From assembly GCF_014083985.1 (NCBI RefSeq), contig NZ_CP046907.1:5342501-5406500 (forward strand): a stretch of 64,000 bases of DNA, read 5' to 3'. A model generated the notes under the pieces. It saw only the letters and a program-made list of their open reading frames with translations, was not told the DNA's origin and searched no databases. The stretch comes from Streptomyces sp. SCUT-3 (GTDB lineage Bacteria > Actinomycetota > Actinomycetes > Streptomycetales > Streptomycetaceae). Every line of letters begins with the position of its first letter. The first letter of the stretch is position 1. Made by a program: the position numbers and the translations under genes. Shown in pieces: positions 45,971 to 54,217 of the stretch.

Positions 45971-46099
45971 CGCGCACTCCGGGGTCGGTGAAATTCCGAA
46001 CCGGCGGTTACAGTCCGCGACCCGGCCGCATCCAGCGGCCGGTTGACCAGGTGAAATTCCTGGACCGACGGTTAAAGTCCGGATGGGAGGCAGTGCGCG
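45971..46099 (+). promoter_or_regulatory. FMN riboswitch (RFN element)
   Basis: P1 is CGCGCAC (45971-45977) with GTGCGCG (46093-46099). Inside are the conserved GGGGTCGGTGAAATTCCGAACCGGCGGTTACAGTCCGCGACCCG, here split over 45981-46023, and the second GGTGAAATTCC...GACGGTTAAAGTC, then GGATGGGAGGCAG. FMN binding shuts down the riboflavin genes that follow. Confidence 0.96.
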
Positions 46100-46247
46100 G
46101 CGGGCGTACACGGGTCGACGCCGCCGCAGGCGGTCCGCGCGATCGCGCTCAGGACCGGCCGGCCGCTCCGTCCCCCGGCGTGCGGCATCCCCGCTCTGTC
46201 CTCGAACCACGCCCCGGAGTCCGCGCCCAGCAGCGCAGGAGGACCCG

Positions 46248-46412
46248 GTGGCCACCGCAGCACAAGCCGACGCCGTGCAGCACGCCGTCGTGCACACCGT
46301 GCCCGGCCCGGCCGGCACCGCGACGGTGCGGCCCGGCCCCCTCCCGCGCGTCACCGCCCGCCCGCGGACGCGCCCGGCGCCCGCCGCCGAGAACACCCCG
46401 GAGGGGAACTGA
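46248..46412 (+). CDS. Small ORF (54 aa) between the FMN riboswitch and ribE
   Basis: GTG 46248 follows a perfect AGGAGGA (46237-46243). The ORF ends TGA 46410-46412, two bases before the ribE GTG. The product is MATAAQADAVQHAVVHTV followed by Pro/Arg/Ala-rich sequence. It resembles no family I know. The near overlap with ribE (SD GGAGGGG inside its end) suggests translational coupling, or a leader peptide whose translation opens the ribE SD. Confidence 0.6.
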   Translation: MATAAQADAVQHAVVHTVPGPAGTATVRPGPLPRVTARPRTRPAPAAENTPEGN

Positions 46413-46413
46413 C

Positions 46414-47019
46414 GTGTTCACCGGAATCGTCGAAGAACTGGGCGAGGTCGTCGCCGTCGAGGAACTGGCCGACTCCTCCCGGTTCAGGCTTCGCGGACCC
46501 CTCGTCACCCAGGACGCCCGGCACGGGGACTCCATCGCCGTCAACGGCGTGTGCCTGACGGTCGTCGAGACCGCGGGCGGGGAGTTCACCGCCGACGTCA
46601 TGGCCGAGACGCTCGAGCGCTCCAGCCTCGGCGCGCTCCGCCCCGGCTCCCGCGTCAACCTCGAGCGCGCCATGGCGCTCGGCGGCCGGCTGGGCGGCCA
46701 CATCGTCCAGGGCCACGTCGACGGCACCGGCACGGTCCTCGAACGCGTCCCCGGCGAGCAGTGGGAGGTCGTGCGGGTCTCCCTGCCCGCCGGGCTGGCC
46801 CGCTACGTGGTGGAGAAGGGCTCGATCACCGTCGACGGGGTCAGCCTCACCGTCGTCGAGGCCGGGGCCGACTCCTTCACCGTCAGCCTCATCCCGACCA
46901 CCCTCGCCCTGACCACGCTGGGCCTCAAGCAGCCCGGCGACCCGGTCAACCTCGAGGCGGACGTCCTCGCCAAGCACGTCGAGCGGCTGCTCGCCCACGG
47001 GGCGGAGACCTCCCGGTGA
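46414..47019 (+). CDS. ribE: Riboflavin synthase (alpha chain)
   Basis: A 201-aa enzyme that dismutates two lumazine molecules to riboflavin. It has the tandem barrel repeat of the family. [16 protein letters not shown] opens domain 1; [18 protein letters not shown] opens domain 2. NGVCLTVVE and [10 protein letters not shown] are matching ligand motifs. GTG 46414 follows GGAGGGG. Its stop overlaps ribM (GTGA). It is the first enzyme gene of the riboswitch operon. Confidence 0.96.
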   Translation: MFTGIVEELGEVVAVEELADSSRFRLRGPLVTQDARHGDSIAVNGVCLTVVETAGGEFTADVMAETLERSSLGALRPGSRVNLERAMALGGRLGGHIVQGHVDGTGTVLERVPGEQWEVVRVSLPAGLARYVVEKGSITVDGVSLTVVEAGADSFTVSLIPTTLALTTLGLKQPGDPVNLEADVLAKHVERLLAHGAETSR

Positions 47020-47687
47020 CCCTCCTCGACCTCTTCGACCGGCTCAACGGCGAGGCCTTCGCCGTCCTGGGGCAGCACGTCATCTGGTCCGACATGCTCG
47101 GCAACGCCCTGGGCCTGGCCGCCCTGGCCCTGGGCTGGCGCCGCTCGGTGTGGAGCTGGCCCGTCCAGCTGCTCTCCGGCCTCGTCCTGATCGCCGCCTA
47201 CGTCGCGGCCGAACTGGGCGGCGGCGTGGGCAAGCAGCTGATCGTCATCGCCGTCGCCGTGTGGGGCTGGAACCAGTGGCGGCGCGGCGGCACCGGCAGC
47301 GGCACCGGGCGGATCGAGGTCCGCTTCGCCACCGGGCGGGAGCGGGTGCTGCTGCTGGGCGGCACCGCGGCCGGCACCCTCGCCGTCGGCACCCTGTTCA
47401 CCGTGTTCCCCGTCCTGTCGTGGAACCCCTGGCCGGACGCCTACATCTTCGTCGGCACCCTGGCCGCGATGATCGCCCAGGCCCGCGGCTGGGTGGAGTT
47501 CTGGTTCGCCTGGCTCGCCGTCGACCTGGTCGGCGTCCCGCTCGCCCTCAGCAGCGGCCTGGCCTTCTCCGGCCTGGTCTACGGCATCTACTTCGTCCTG
47601 GTGCTCCTCGGCCTGCGCACCTGGTGGCTGACCACCCGCGCCCCCGCAGCGCCCACCCGGACGGTTCCGGAAGGAGCAGCAGCATGA
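47016..47687 (+). CDS. ribM: RibM, PnuC-like riboflavin transporter
   Basis: A 223-aa membrane protein with six or seven helices ([32 protein letters not shown] and [20 protein letters not shown] are typical). PnuC-family proteins are facilitative vitamin carriers. In Streptomyces RibM imports riboflavin and sits inside the rib operon, so it falls under FMN control. The start overlaps ribE and the stop overlaps ribBA (ATGA). Confidence 0.92.
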   Translation: MTLLDLFDRLNGEAFAVLGQHVIWSDMLGNALGLAALALGWRRSVWSWPVQLLSGLVLIAAYVAAELGGGVGKQLIVIAVAVWGWNQWRRGGTGSGTGRIEVRFATGRERVLLLGGTAAGTLAVGTLFTVFPVLSWNPWPDAYIFVGTLAAMIAQARGWVEFWFAWLAVDLVGVPLALSSGLAFSGLVYGIYFVLVLLGLRTWWLTTRAPAAPTRTVPEGAAA

Positions 47688-48973
47688 TCACCCCTCCCCG
47701 CACGCCCGTCGGCGACGACCCGGTGCTGGACCCCGTCGAGCGGGCGATCGCCGACATCGCCGCGGGCCGCCCCGTCGTGGTCGTCGACGACGCCGACCGC
47801 GAGAACGAGGGCGACCTGGTCATGGCGGCGGAGAAGGCCACCCCCGAGGTGATCGCCTTCATGATGACCGAGTGCCGCGGGCTGATCTGCGCCCCCATGG
47901 AGGGCGCCGACCTGGACCGGCTGGGCCTGCCGCAGATGGTCGACGACAACACCGAGAGCCACGGCACGGCCTTCACCGTCTCCGTCGACGCCCGCGAGGG
48001 CGCCACCACCGGCATCTCCGCCGCCGACCGGGCCCTGACCCTGCGCCTGCTCGCCGACCCGGCCACCGCCCCCGGCGACCTGGTCCGCCCGGGCCACGTC
48101 TTCCCGCTGCGCGCCCGGGAGGGCGGCGTGCTGACCCGCAACGGCCACACCGAGGCCGGCGTCGACCTCGCCCGGCTGGCCGGGCTGCGCCCGGCGGCGG
48201 TGATCTGCGAGATCGCCAACGAGGACGGCACCATGGCCCGGCTGCCCGAGCTGGTGCCCTTCGCCCGCAAGCACGGCCTGGCGATCATCTCCATCGAGGA
48301 CCTGATCGCCCACCGCCGCCGCTCCGAGCCCACCGTGCGCCGCGAGGCCGCCACCCGGCTGCCCACCGCCCACGGGGACTTCCAGGCATTCGGCTACCGC
48401 AGCACCGTCGACGGCGTCGAGCACATCGCCCTGGTGGCGGGCGGGCTGGGCCCCGACGGACGGCTCGCCGACGGCGAGGACGTCCTGGTGCGCATGCACT
48501 CCGAGTGCCTGACCGGCGACGTCTTCGGCTCGCTGCGCTGCGACTGCGGACCGCAGCTCCAGGCATCACTCGAACGAGTGGCCTCCGAGGGGCGCGGCGT
48601 CGTGCTGTACCTGCGCGGCCACGAGGGCCGCGGCATCGGCCTGCTGCACAAACTGCGCGCCTACGAGCTGCAGGAGCTCGGCCACGACACGCTCGACGCC
48701 AACCTCGAACTGGGCCTGCCCGCCGACGCCCGCGACTACGCGGCCGGCGCGCAGATCCTCGCCGACCTCGGGGTCGCCTCGCTGAGGCTGATGACCAACA
48801 ACCCCGACAAGAGCGCGGCGCTGGCCCGCCACGGGATCGAGGTCCTGGGCCGGGTGCCGATGCCGGTCGCCGCCGGCGAGCACAACCTGCGCTACCTGCG
48901 CACCAAGCGGGACCGGATGGGCCACGACCTGCCCTGGCTGGAGGCCGCCGCGGCGGCCCACACCGCGCAGTGA
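47684..48973 (+). CDS. ribBA: Bifunctional DHBP synthase / GTP cyclohydrolase II
   Basis: A 429-aa fusion. RibB (~1-215) makes 3,4-dihydroxybutanone 4-phosphate ([40 protein letters not shown]). RibA (~220-429) opens GTP, with zinc ligands in [18 protein letters not shown] and the [14 protein letters not shown] loop. Both starting precursors of riboflavin are produced by one protein. ATG 47684 follows GGAAGGAG. Confidence 0.96.
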   Translation: MITPPRTPVGDDPVLDPVERAIADIAAGRPVVVVDDADRENEGDLVMAAEKATPEVIAFMMTECRGLICAPMEGADLDRLGLPQMVDDNTESHGTAFTVSVDAREGATTGISAADRALTLRLLADPATAPGDLVRPGHVFPLRAREGGVLTRNGHTEAGVDLARLAGLRPAAVICEIANEDGTMARLPELVPFARKHGLAIISIEDLIAHRRRSEPTVRREAATRLPTAHGDFQAFGYRSTVDGVEHIALVAGGLGPDGRLADGEDVLVRMHSECLTGDVFGSLRCDCGPQLQASLERVASEGRGVVLYLRGHEGRGIGLLHKLRAYELQELGHDTLDANLELGLPADARDYAAGAQILADLGVASLRLMTNNPDKSAALARHGIEVLGRVPMPVAAGEHNLRYLRTKRDRMGHDLPWLEAAAAAHTAQ

Positions 48974-49017
48974 CCCCGCCGGTACGGCAGGCCCCCGCCG
49001 CCGGCGGGCCGGCGGCG

Positions 49018-49043
49018 CACCACCAGCACCAGCACCAGCACAG
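49018..49043 (+). repeat. CAGCAC hexamer repeat before ribH
   Basis: About four copies of CAGCAC in the 85-bp ribBA-ribH spacer, followed by the ribH SD. Probably slippage sequence. Confidence 0.6.
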
Positions 49044-49058
49044 CAACCGAGGAGTGAC

Positions 49059-49544
49059 GTGAGCGGCAAGGGCGCACCCGAGCTGACCGTGAAGAACTGC
49101 GGCGACCTGCGGATCGCGGTGATCGCCGCGCAGTGGCACGAGCAGGTCATGGACGGCCTGGTCGACGGCGCCCTGCGCGCCCTGTCCGACCTGGGCATCG
49201 ACGAACCCACCCTGCTGCGGGTGCCCGGCAGCTTCGAACTGCCGGTCGTGGCCAAGGCGCTGGCCGGGCGCGGCTACGACGCCGTCGTGGCCCTGGGCGT
49301 GGTGATCCGCGGCGGGACGCCGCACTTCGACTACGTCTGCCAGGGGGTGACCAACGGCCTCGTCCAGGTGTCGGTGGAGACCGGCGTGCCCGTCGGGTTC
49401 GGCGTCCTGACCTGCGACACCGAGGAGCAGGCCCTGGACCGGGCGGGCCTGCCCGGCTCCTCCGAGGACAAGGGCCACGAGGCGGTCACCGCCGCCGTGG
49501 CCACCGCCGCGGTCCTGCGCAACGTCGCCGAGCCGTGGCGCTGA
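49059..49544 (+). CDS. ribH: 6,7-dimethyl-8-ribityllumazine synthase
   Basis: A 161-aa lumazine synthase. [48 protein letters not shown] (catalytic His) and [17 protein letters not shown] are all present. It condenses the RibB product with aminoribitylaminouracil; family members form 60-mer capsids or pentamers. GTG 49059 follows CGAGGAG. RibG/RibD is not in this operon. Confidence 0.96.
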   Translation: MSGKGAPELTVKNCGDLRIAVIAAQWHEQVMDGLVDGALRALSDLGIDEPTLLRVPGSFELPVVAKALAGRGYDAVVALGVVIRGGTPHFDYVCQGVTNGLVQVSVETGVPVGFGVLTCDTEEQALDRAGLPGSSEDKGHEAVTAAVATAAVLRNVAEPWR

Positions 49545-49646
49545 CGGCCGCCGCGCCGGTCCGCACCGCGCCGCGCCGGTCCGGGGTGTCCACGCCCCGG
49601 ACCGGCGGCGGGTCGCGCCCGCGGAATCGGTAGGGTGAGGAGCACC

Positions 49647-49919
49647 ATGGCTGACAAGACATTCGAGGAGCTCTTCGCCGAGCTCCAGCACAAGGCCGCC
49701 ACCGGCGACCCCGCCACCTCCCGTACCGCGGAGCTCGTCGGCAAGGGCGTGCACGCCATCGGCAAGAAGGTGGTCGAGGAGGCCGCCGAGGTGTGGATGG
49801 CCGCCGAGTACGAGGGTGCCGACCGCACCGCGGAGGAGATCTCCCAGCTCCTCTACCACCTGCAGGTGATGATGGTCGCCCGGGGGATCTCCCTGGACGA
49901 CGTATACGCTCATCTGTGA
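49647..49919 (+). CDS. hisE: Phosphoribosyl-ATP pyrophosphatase
   Basis: A 90-aa four-helix MazG-like enzyme of histidine synthesis (step 2). It has [27 protein letters not shown] metal ligands and [23 protein letters not shown] 49647 follows GAGGAG. hisG is 62 bp on; the rest of the his genes lie elsewhere. Confidence 0.95.
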   Translation: MADKTFEELFAELQHKAATGDPATSRTAELVGKGVHAIGKKVVEEAAEVWMAAEYEGADRTAEEISQLLYHLQVMMVARGISLDDVYAHL

Positions 49920-49981
49920 CGAACCGCCCCGCCCCTCCACCGACACCGCACCACCACTCCCACGCGAAGGAAGCCCTCCCC

Positions 49982-50830
49982 ATGCTGCGCATCGCCGTCC
50001 CCAACAAGGGTTCACTGTCCGAGCCTGCGTCGGCGATGCTCCATGAGGCGGGCTACCGGCAGCGCAAGGACTCCAAGGAACTGGTCCTCGTCGACTCCGA
50101 CAACCAGGTCGAGTTCTTCTTCCTGCGCCCGCGCGACATCGCCGTCTACGTCGGCTCCGGCCGCCTGGACATCGGCATCACCGGGCGCGACCTGCTGCTG
50201 GACTCCGGCTCCGAGGCCGAGGAGATCCTGCAGCTCGGCTTCGCCGGCTCCACGTTCCGCTACGCCACCCGCCCGGGCACGGCCACGGACGTCAAGGAGT
50301 TCGGCGGGATGACCATCGCCACCTCCTACCCCGGCGTGGTCGCGGCGCACCTGGCGGACCACGGGGTCGAGGCCTCCGTGGTCCGGCTGGACGGCGCGGT
50401 CGAGACCGCCATCCAGCTCGGCGTCGCCGACGTCATCGCCGATGTCGTCGAGACCGGGACCACGCTGCGCAACGCGGGCCTGGAGATCATCGGCGAGCCC
50501 ATCCTGCTCTCCGAGGCCGTCGTGATCCGCCGCACCGGCGCCGACCCCGAGGACCCCAAGGTCCAGCAGTTCCTGCGCCGCCTGCAGGGCGTCCTGGTCG
50601 CCCGTCGCTACGTGATGATGGACTACGACATCCGGGTGGAGAACGTGGAGGCCGCCATCGCCCTCACCCCCGGCCTGGAGTCGCCCACCGTCTCCCCGCT
50701 GCACCACGAGGGCTGGGTCGCCGTGCGCGCCATGGTCCCCAGCAAGGGCGCGCAGCAGATCATGGACGAGCTCTACGACCTCGGCGCCCGGGCCATCCTG
50801 ACCACCGGCATCCACGCCTGCCGGCTCTGA
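49982..50830 (+). CDS. hisG: ATP phosphoribosyltransferase, long form
   Basis: A 282-aa first enzyme of histidine synthesis, joining ATP and PRPP. LRIAVPNKGSLSEPASAML opens the catalytic domain; DIGITGRDLLLDSG and the PRPP loop (DVVETGTTLRNAG) follow. The C-terminal ~75 aa form the histidine-binding ACT-like HisG_C domain, so feedback inhibition is expected without HisZ. Confidence 0.96.
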   Translation: MLRIAVPNKGSLSEPASAMLHEAGYRQRKDSKELVLVDSDNQVEFFFLRPRDIAVYVGSGRLDIGITGRDLLLDSGSEAEEILQLGFAGSTFRYATRPGTATDVKEFGGMTIATSYPGVVAAHLADHGVEASVVRLDGAVETAIQLGVADVIADVVETGTTLRNAGLEIIGEPILLSEAVVIRRTGADPEDPKVQQFLRRLQGVLVARRYVMMDYDIRVENVEAAIALTPGLESPTVSPLHHEGWVAVRAMVPSKGAQQIMDELYDLGARAILTTGIHACRL

Positions 50831-50981
50831 CCCGCACGGCGCCCAGGCGCCCCGGAACCCCCGTCCGGCGCGGGCGACCCCGCGCACCCGAGCCGTCCGA
50901 GAGTCCGATCGTGTCCTCCTCCCGGCCCCCGCCGAACTGCCCGAACTCCCCCTGGTCCTGCGGCCGAGGCGCACCCGCGCG

Positions 50982-51359
50982 GTGCTGCTCGGCACCGGGG
51001 TCGCGGGGCTCGTGGTCCTCACCGTGATCGCGGTCGCGCTGCCGGTCGGCGGAATGGTGGACCGCGTCTCGATCGTCGCCACGGGCCTGCTGATCCTCGG
51101 CGTCCTCGCCCTGCTCAGCAGACCCAGCGTGACGGCCGACCAGGACGGGGTCACCGTGGTCAACCTGACGACCCGGCGGCGCCTGGAGTGGGCCGAGATC
51201 GTCCGGGTCAACCTGCGCAGCGGCGACCCCTGGGCCCACCTCGACCTCGCCGACGGCACCTCCCTGCCAGCCATGGGCATCCAGCCCGGCGGCGGGCGGC
51301 AGCAGGCGGTGGAGGCGGCCCGCGCGCTGCGCGCCCTCGTCGAGGCGCACGGCGCCTGA
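50982..51359 (+). CDS. PH-like domain membrane protein, start uncertain or frameshifted
   Basis: From GTG 50982 the protein is 125 aa: two membrane helices (TGVAGLVVLTVIAVALPVGG and RVSIVATGLLILGVLALL) then a PH-like domain (VTADQDGVTVVNLTTRRRLEW, WAHLDLADG). In the same frame, upstream codons 50931-50981 encode AELPELPLVLRPRRTRA, which looks real because homologues often begin with LP-V--RP-RTR. No normal start opens that stretch. GTG 50911 (SSSRPPP) is in another frame and would join after a one-base insertion in the C-run at 50926-50930. Function is unknown; it follows hisG as in S. coelicolor. Confidence 0.75.
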   Translation: MLLGTGVAGLVVLTVIAVALPVGGMVDRVSIVATGLLILGVLALLSRPSVTADQDGVTVVNLTTRRRLEWAEIVRVNLRSGDPWAHLDLADGTSLPAMGIQPGGGRQQAVEAARALRALVEAHGA

Positions 51360-51603
51360 CGCGGTCCGGGGCGCTGCTCCGTTCGCGGGGGGAATCTGTC
51401 GTGCACCGGGCCGGGTTGTCTACTCTGTGAAAACGGCGCAGTACCACGCGCCCGCCCCGCAGCGACACAGCACCACCGTCCGGCCCCGCCGGGCACCCGC
51501 GGGGCCCGGAGCAACCCGAGGAGTGACACTCTCCGTCGATGGACGCATCGTCCGGTAGTACCTGCGCCACCCCGCCCGCTCATACCGGCGGGGTGGTGGC
51601 GGA

Positions 51604-52944
51604 ATGAGCACCCCCCTGCTGCTGCTCGCAGCGGCATTCGTCCTGATCCTCGCCAACGGCTTCTTCGTGGCCGCCGAGTTCGGCCTGGTCACCGTCGACC
51701 GTCCGGCCGCCGAGCGCGCCGCGGCCCGCGGGGACCGCCGCGCCGCGACCGTCGTGGAGGTGCTGCGCAGGCTGTCGTTCCAGCTCTCCGGGACGCAGCT
51801 GGGCATCACCATCACCTCCCTGGTCGTCGGCATGCTCGCCGAGCCGGCCCTCGCCGGCGTGCTCGGCGGGCCGCTGGCGGCCACCGGCCTGCCGGCCGGG
51901 GCCGTGCCCGGCGTCGCGGTCGGCGTCGGCATGCTGGCCGCCTCCGCGGTGCAGATGGTCGTCGGCGAACTCGTCCCCAAGTACTGGGCGGTGGCCCGGC
52001 CCCTGCAGGTGGCCCGGCTCGTCGCCGGACCGCAGCGCGCCTTCTCCGCCGCGTTCGGGCCGGTCATCGCCGCCCTGAACACCACGGCCAACCGCCTGGT
52101 GCGCCTGCTGGGGGCCGAACCCACCGACGAGATGGCGTCGGCCCGCACCCCCGACGAACTGGTCTCCCTGGCCCGGCACTCCGCCCGGGCCGGCGCCCTG
52201 GAGCAGGACACCGCCGACCTGTTCGTGCGGACCCTGTCGCTGGGGCACCTGACCGCCCAGCACGTGATGACCCCCCGGGTGCGGGTCAGCGCCCTGCAGG
52301 ACGGCGCCACCGCGCAGGACGTCCTCAACCTCTCCCTCGCCACCGGCCTGTCCCGCTTCCCCGTGTACCGGGAGCGGCTCGACGAGGTCGTCGGCATGGT
52401 GCACCTGAAGGACGCCCTCGCCGTCGACCCGCACCTGCGCCCGCGCACCCCCGTGGGGAGCGTCGCGGTGCCGCCGCTGCTGGTCCCGGAGACCCTGCCG
52501 GTCCAGCCCCTGCTGGGGCTGCTGCGCAGGGAGCAGCCCATCGCGGTCGTCGTCGACGAGTACGGCGGCACGGCCGGCGTGGTCACCCTGGAGGACATCG
52601 TCGAGGAGCTGGTCGGCGAGGTCCGCGACGAGCACGACGTCCACGACCCGCCCGAGCTCGCCCCGGTCCCCGCGGACGGGGACGGCCCGCCGGCCTGGGA
52701 CGCCGACGGCGGCTGCCGGGTCGACCTGCTGCACGCCGCCGGCCTGCGGGTGCCCGACGGCCCCTACGGGACCGTGGCAGGCCTGGTGGCGGACCTGCTG
52801 GGCCGCATCCCCGAGCCCGGGGACACCGCCGAGCTGCCCGGTTGGCGGCTGCGGGTCGAGGAGGTCGCCCACCACCGGGCCGAGCGGGTGCGGCTGGTGC
52901 GCACCGCCGACGAGCCCGCCCCGGAGCGGGAGGCGGCCGCGTGA
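51604..52944 (+). CDS. CNNM/CorC-type membrane protein with CBS pair and CorC_HlyC domain
   Basis: A 446-aa protein. The N-terminal DUF21 domain (~1-190) has about three helices (LLLLAAAFVLILANGFFVAAEF; AVQMVVGELVPKYWAV). A CBS pair (~205-330) follows, containing HVMTPRVRVSAL and LDEVVGMVHLKDAL. The CorC_HlyC cap (~350-430) ends it. CNNM homologues move or sense magnesium or sodium. The older name hemolysin is misleading. ATG 51604. GTGA overlap with the next gene shows the two are coupled. Confidence 0.88.
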   Translation: MSTPLLLLAAAFVLILANGFFVAAEFGLVTVDRPAAERAAARGDRRAATVVEVLRRLSFQLSGTQLGITITSLVVGMLAEPALAGVLGGPLAATGLPAGAVPGVAVGVGMLAASAVQMVVGELVPKYWAVARPLQVARLVAGPQRAFSAAFGPVIAALNTTANRLVRLLGAEPTDEMASARTPDELVSLARHSARAGALEQDTADLFVRTLSLGHLTAQHVMTPRVRVSALQDGATAQDVLNLSLATGLSRFPVYRERLDEVVGMVHLKDALAVDPHLRPRTPVGSVAVPPLLVPETLPVQPLLGLLRREQPIAVVVDEYGGTAGVVTLEDIVEELVGEVRDEHDVHDPPELAPVPADGDGPPAWDADGGCRVDLLHAAGLRVPDGPYGTVAGLVADLLGRIPEPGDTAELPGWRLRVEEVAHHRAERVRLVRTADEPAPEREAAA

Positions 52945-54056
52945 GCGCCCTGCAACTGCTCCTGGCCGTCGTGCTCGTCCTGGGCAACGGCTTCTTCGTC
53001 GGCGCGGAGTTCGCCCTGGTCTCGGTGCGCCGCAGCCAGATCGAGCCGCTGGCCGCCGTGCACCGCAGGGCCCGCTCGGTGCTGTACGGGCTGGAGAACC
53101 TGCCGCAGATGATGGCGGCGGCCCAGTTCGGCATCACGGTGTGCTCCCTGACGCTGGGCGCGGTCGCCGAGCCGACCGTCGCCCGCCTGCTGGAGCCGCT
53201 GCTGCACGGACTGCACGTCCCGGAGCAGCTGATCCACCCGATCGGCTACGCCGTGGCCCTGGCCGCGGTGGTCTTCCTCCACCTGGTCGTCGGCGAGATG
53301 GTGCCCAAGAACCTCGCCATGGCCGCCCCGGAGAGCACCGCCCTGCGCTTCGGCCCCGGACTGGTCGCCTTCGCACGGCTGCTCAGGCCCGTCATCGCGG
53401 TCCTGGACGGGTGCGCCAAGGCGGTGCTCGCGCTCTTCCGCGTCGAGCCGCGCGACGAGCTGGAGTCGGTGTTCACCAGCGAGGAGCTGACCCGCCTGGT
53501 CGAGGACGCGGGCGCGGCCGGGCTGCTGGGGGAGGAGGAGCGCCGCCGGCTGGAGGACGCGCTGGTCCTGGGCAGCAGGCCGGTCACCGACGTCCTGCTG
53601 GCCCCGGACGACCTGGTCACCGTCGGCACCGCGGTCACCGCCCGGGAGCTGGAGGAGCTGACGGTGCGCACGGGCTACTCCCGCTTCCCCGTGGCCGACG
53701 GCGGCTCCTTCCTGGGGTACCTGCACGTCAAGGACGTCCTCGACCTGGACGACCCCGGCGCCCCGGTGCCGGGGCGGCTGCGGCGGCCGATGACCACCCT
53801 GCGGGACGGCACGCCCCTGGACGACGCGCTGACCGCGATGCGCCGGGCCGCCACGCACATGGCCCGGGTCACCGACGGCCAGGGGCGGCTGCTGGGGCTG
53901 GTGACGCTGGAGGACGTGCTGGAGATGCTGGTGGGCGAGGTCCACGACCCGGCGCACCGCCTCTCCTCCGGTCCCGGCACGGGGCCCGCCGCCGTGCTCG
54001 CGGCCGCCCCGGCGGGCCGGGGCGGCGTCCGGCCGGCCCCTTCCGAGGGGCGGTAG
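52941..54056 (+). CDS. Second CNNM-type CBS membrane protein, lacking the CorC_HlyC cap
   Basis: A 371-aa paralogue of the gene before it. The DUF21 region (LLAVVLVLGNGFFVGAEFALVSV) and CBS pair (RPVTDVLLAPDDLVTVG and FPVADGGSFLGYLHVKDVLDL) are kept. The C-terminal cap is absent, and the chain ends in a Gly/Pro-rich tail. Paired DUF21-CBS proteins with one capped and one uncapped member may form a heterodimer. The GTG start overlaps the upstream stop. Confidence 0.87.
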   Translation: MSALQLLLAVVLVLGNGFFVGAEFALVSVRRSQIEPLAAVHRRARSVLYGLENLPQMMAAAQFGITVCSLTLGAVAEPTVARLLEPLLHGLHVPEQLIHPIGYAVALAAVVFLHLVVGEMVPKNLAMAAPESTALRFGPGLVAFARLLRPVIAVLDGCAKAVLALFRVEPRDELESVFTSEELTRLVEDAGAAGLLGEEERRRLEDALVLGSRPVTDVLLAPDDLVTVGTAVTARELEELTVRTGYSRFPVADGGSFLGYLHVKDVLDLDDPGAPVPGRLRRPMTTLRDGTPLDDALTAMRRAATHMARVTDGQGRLLGLVTLEDVLEMLVGEVHDPAHRLSSGPGTGPAAVLAAAPAGRGGVRPAPSEGR

Positions 54057-54217
54057 GGGACACCCCGCGGACACTTCGCGGACAGTGCCGGCGCCGGTGG
54101 TGCCCCCACCGTGAACTACCCACAAGTAGTTGAGGGTTGCATGATGGGGGCACCGCCGGTGGCGGATCGGTATATTCGACCGCTGACCGGCCCCCACCTC
54201 GTCGACCGGAGTCCTTC

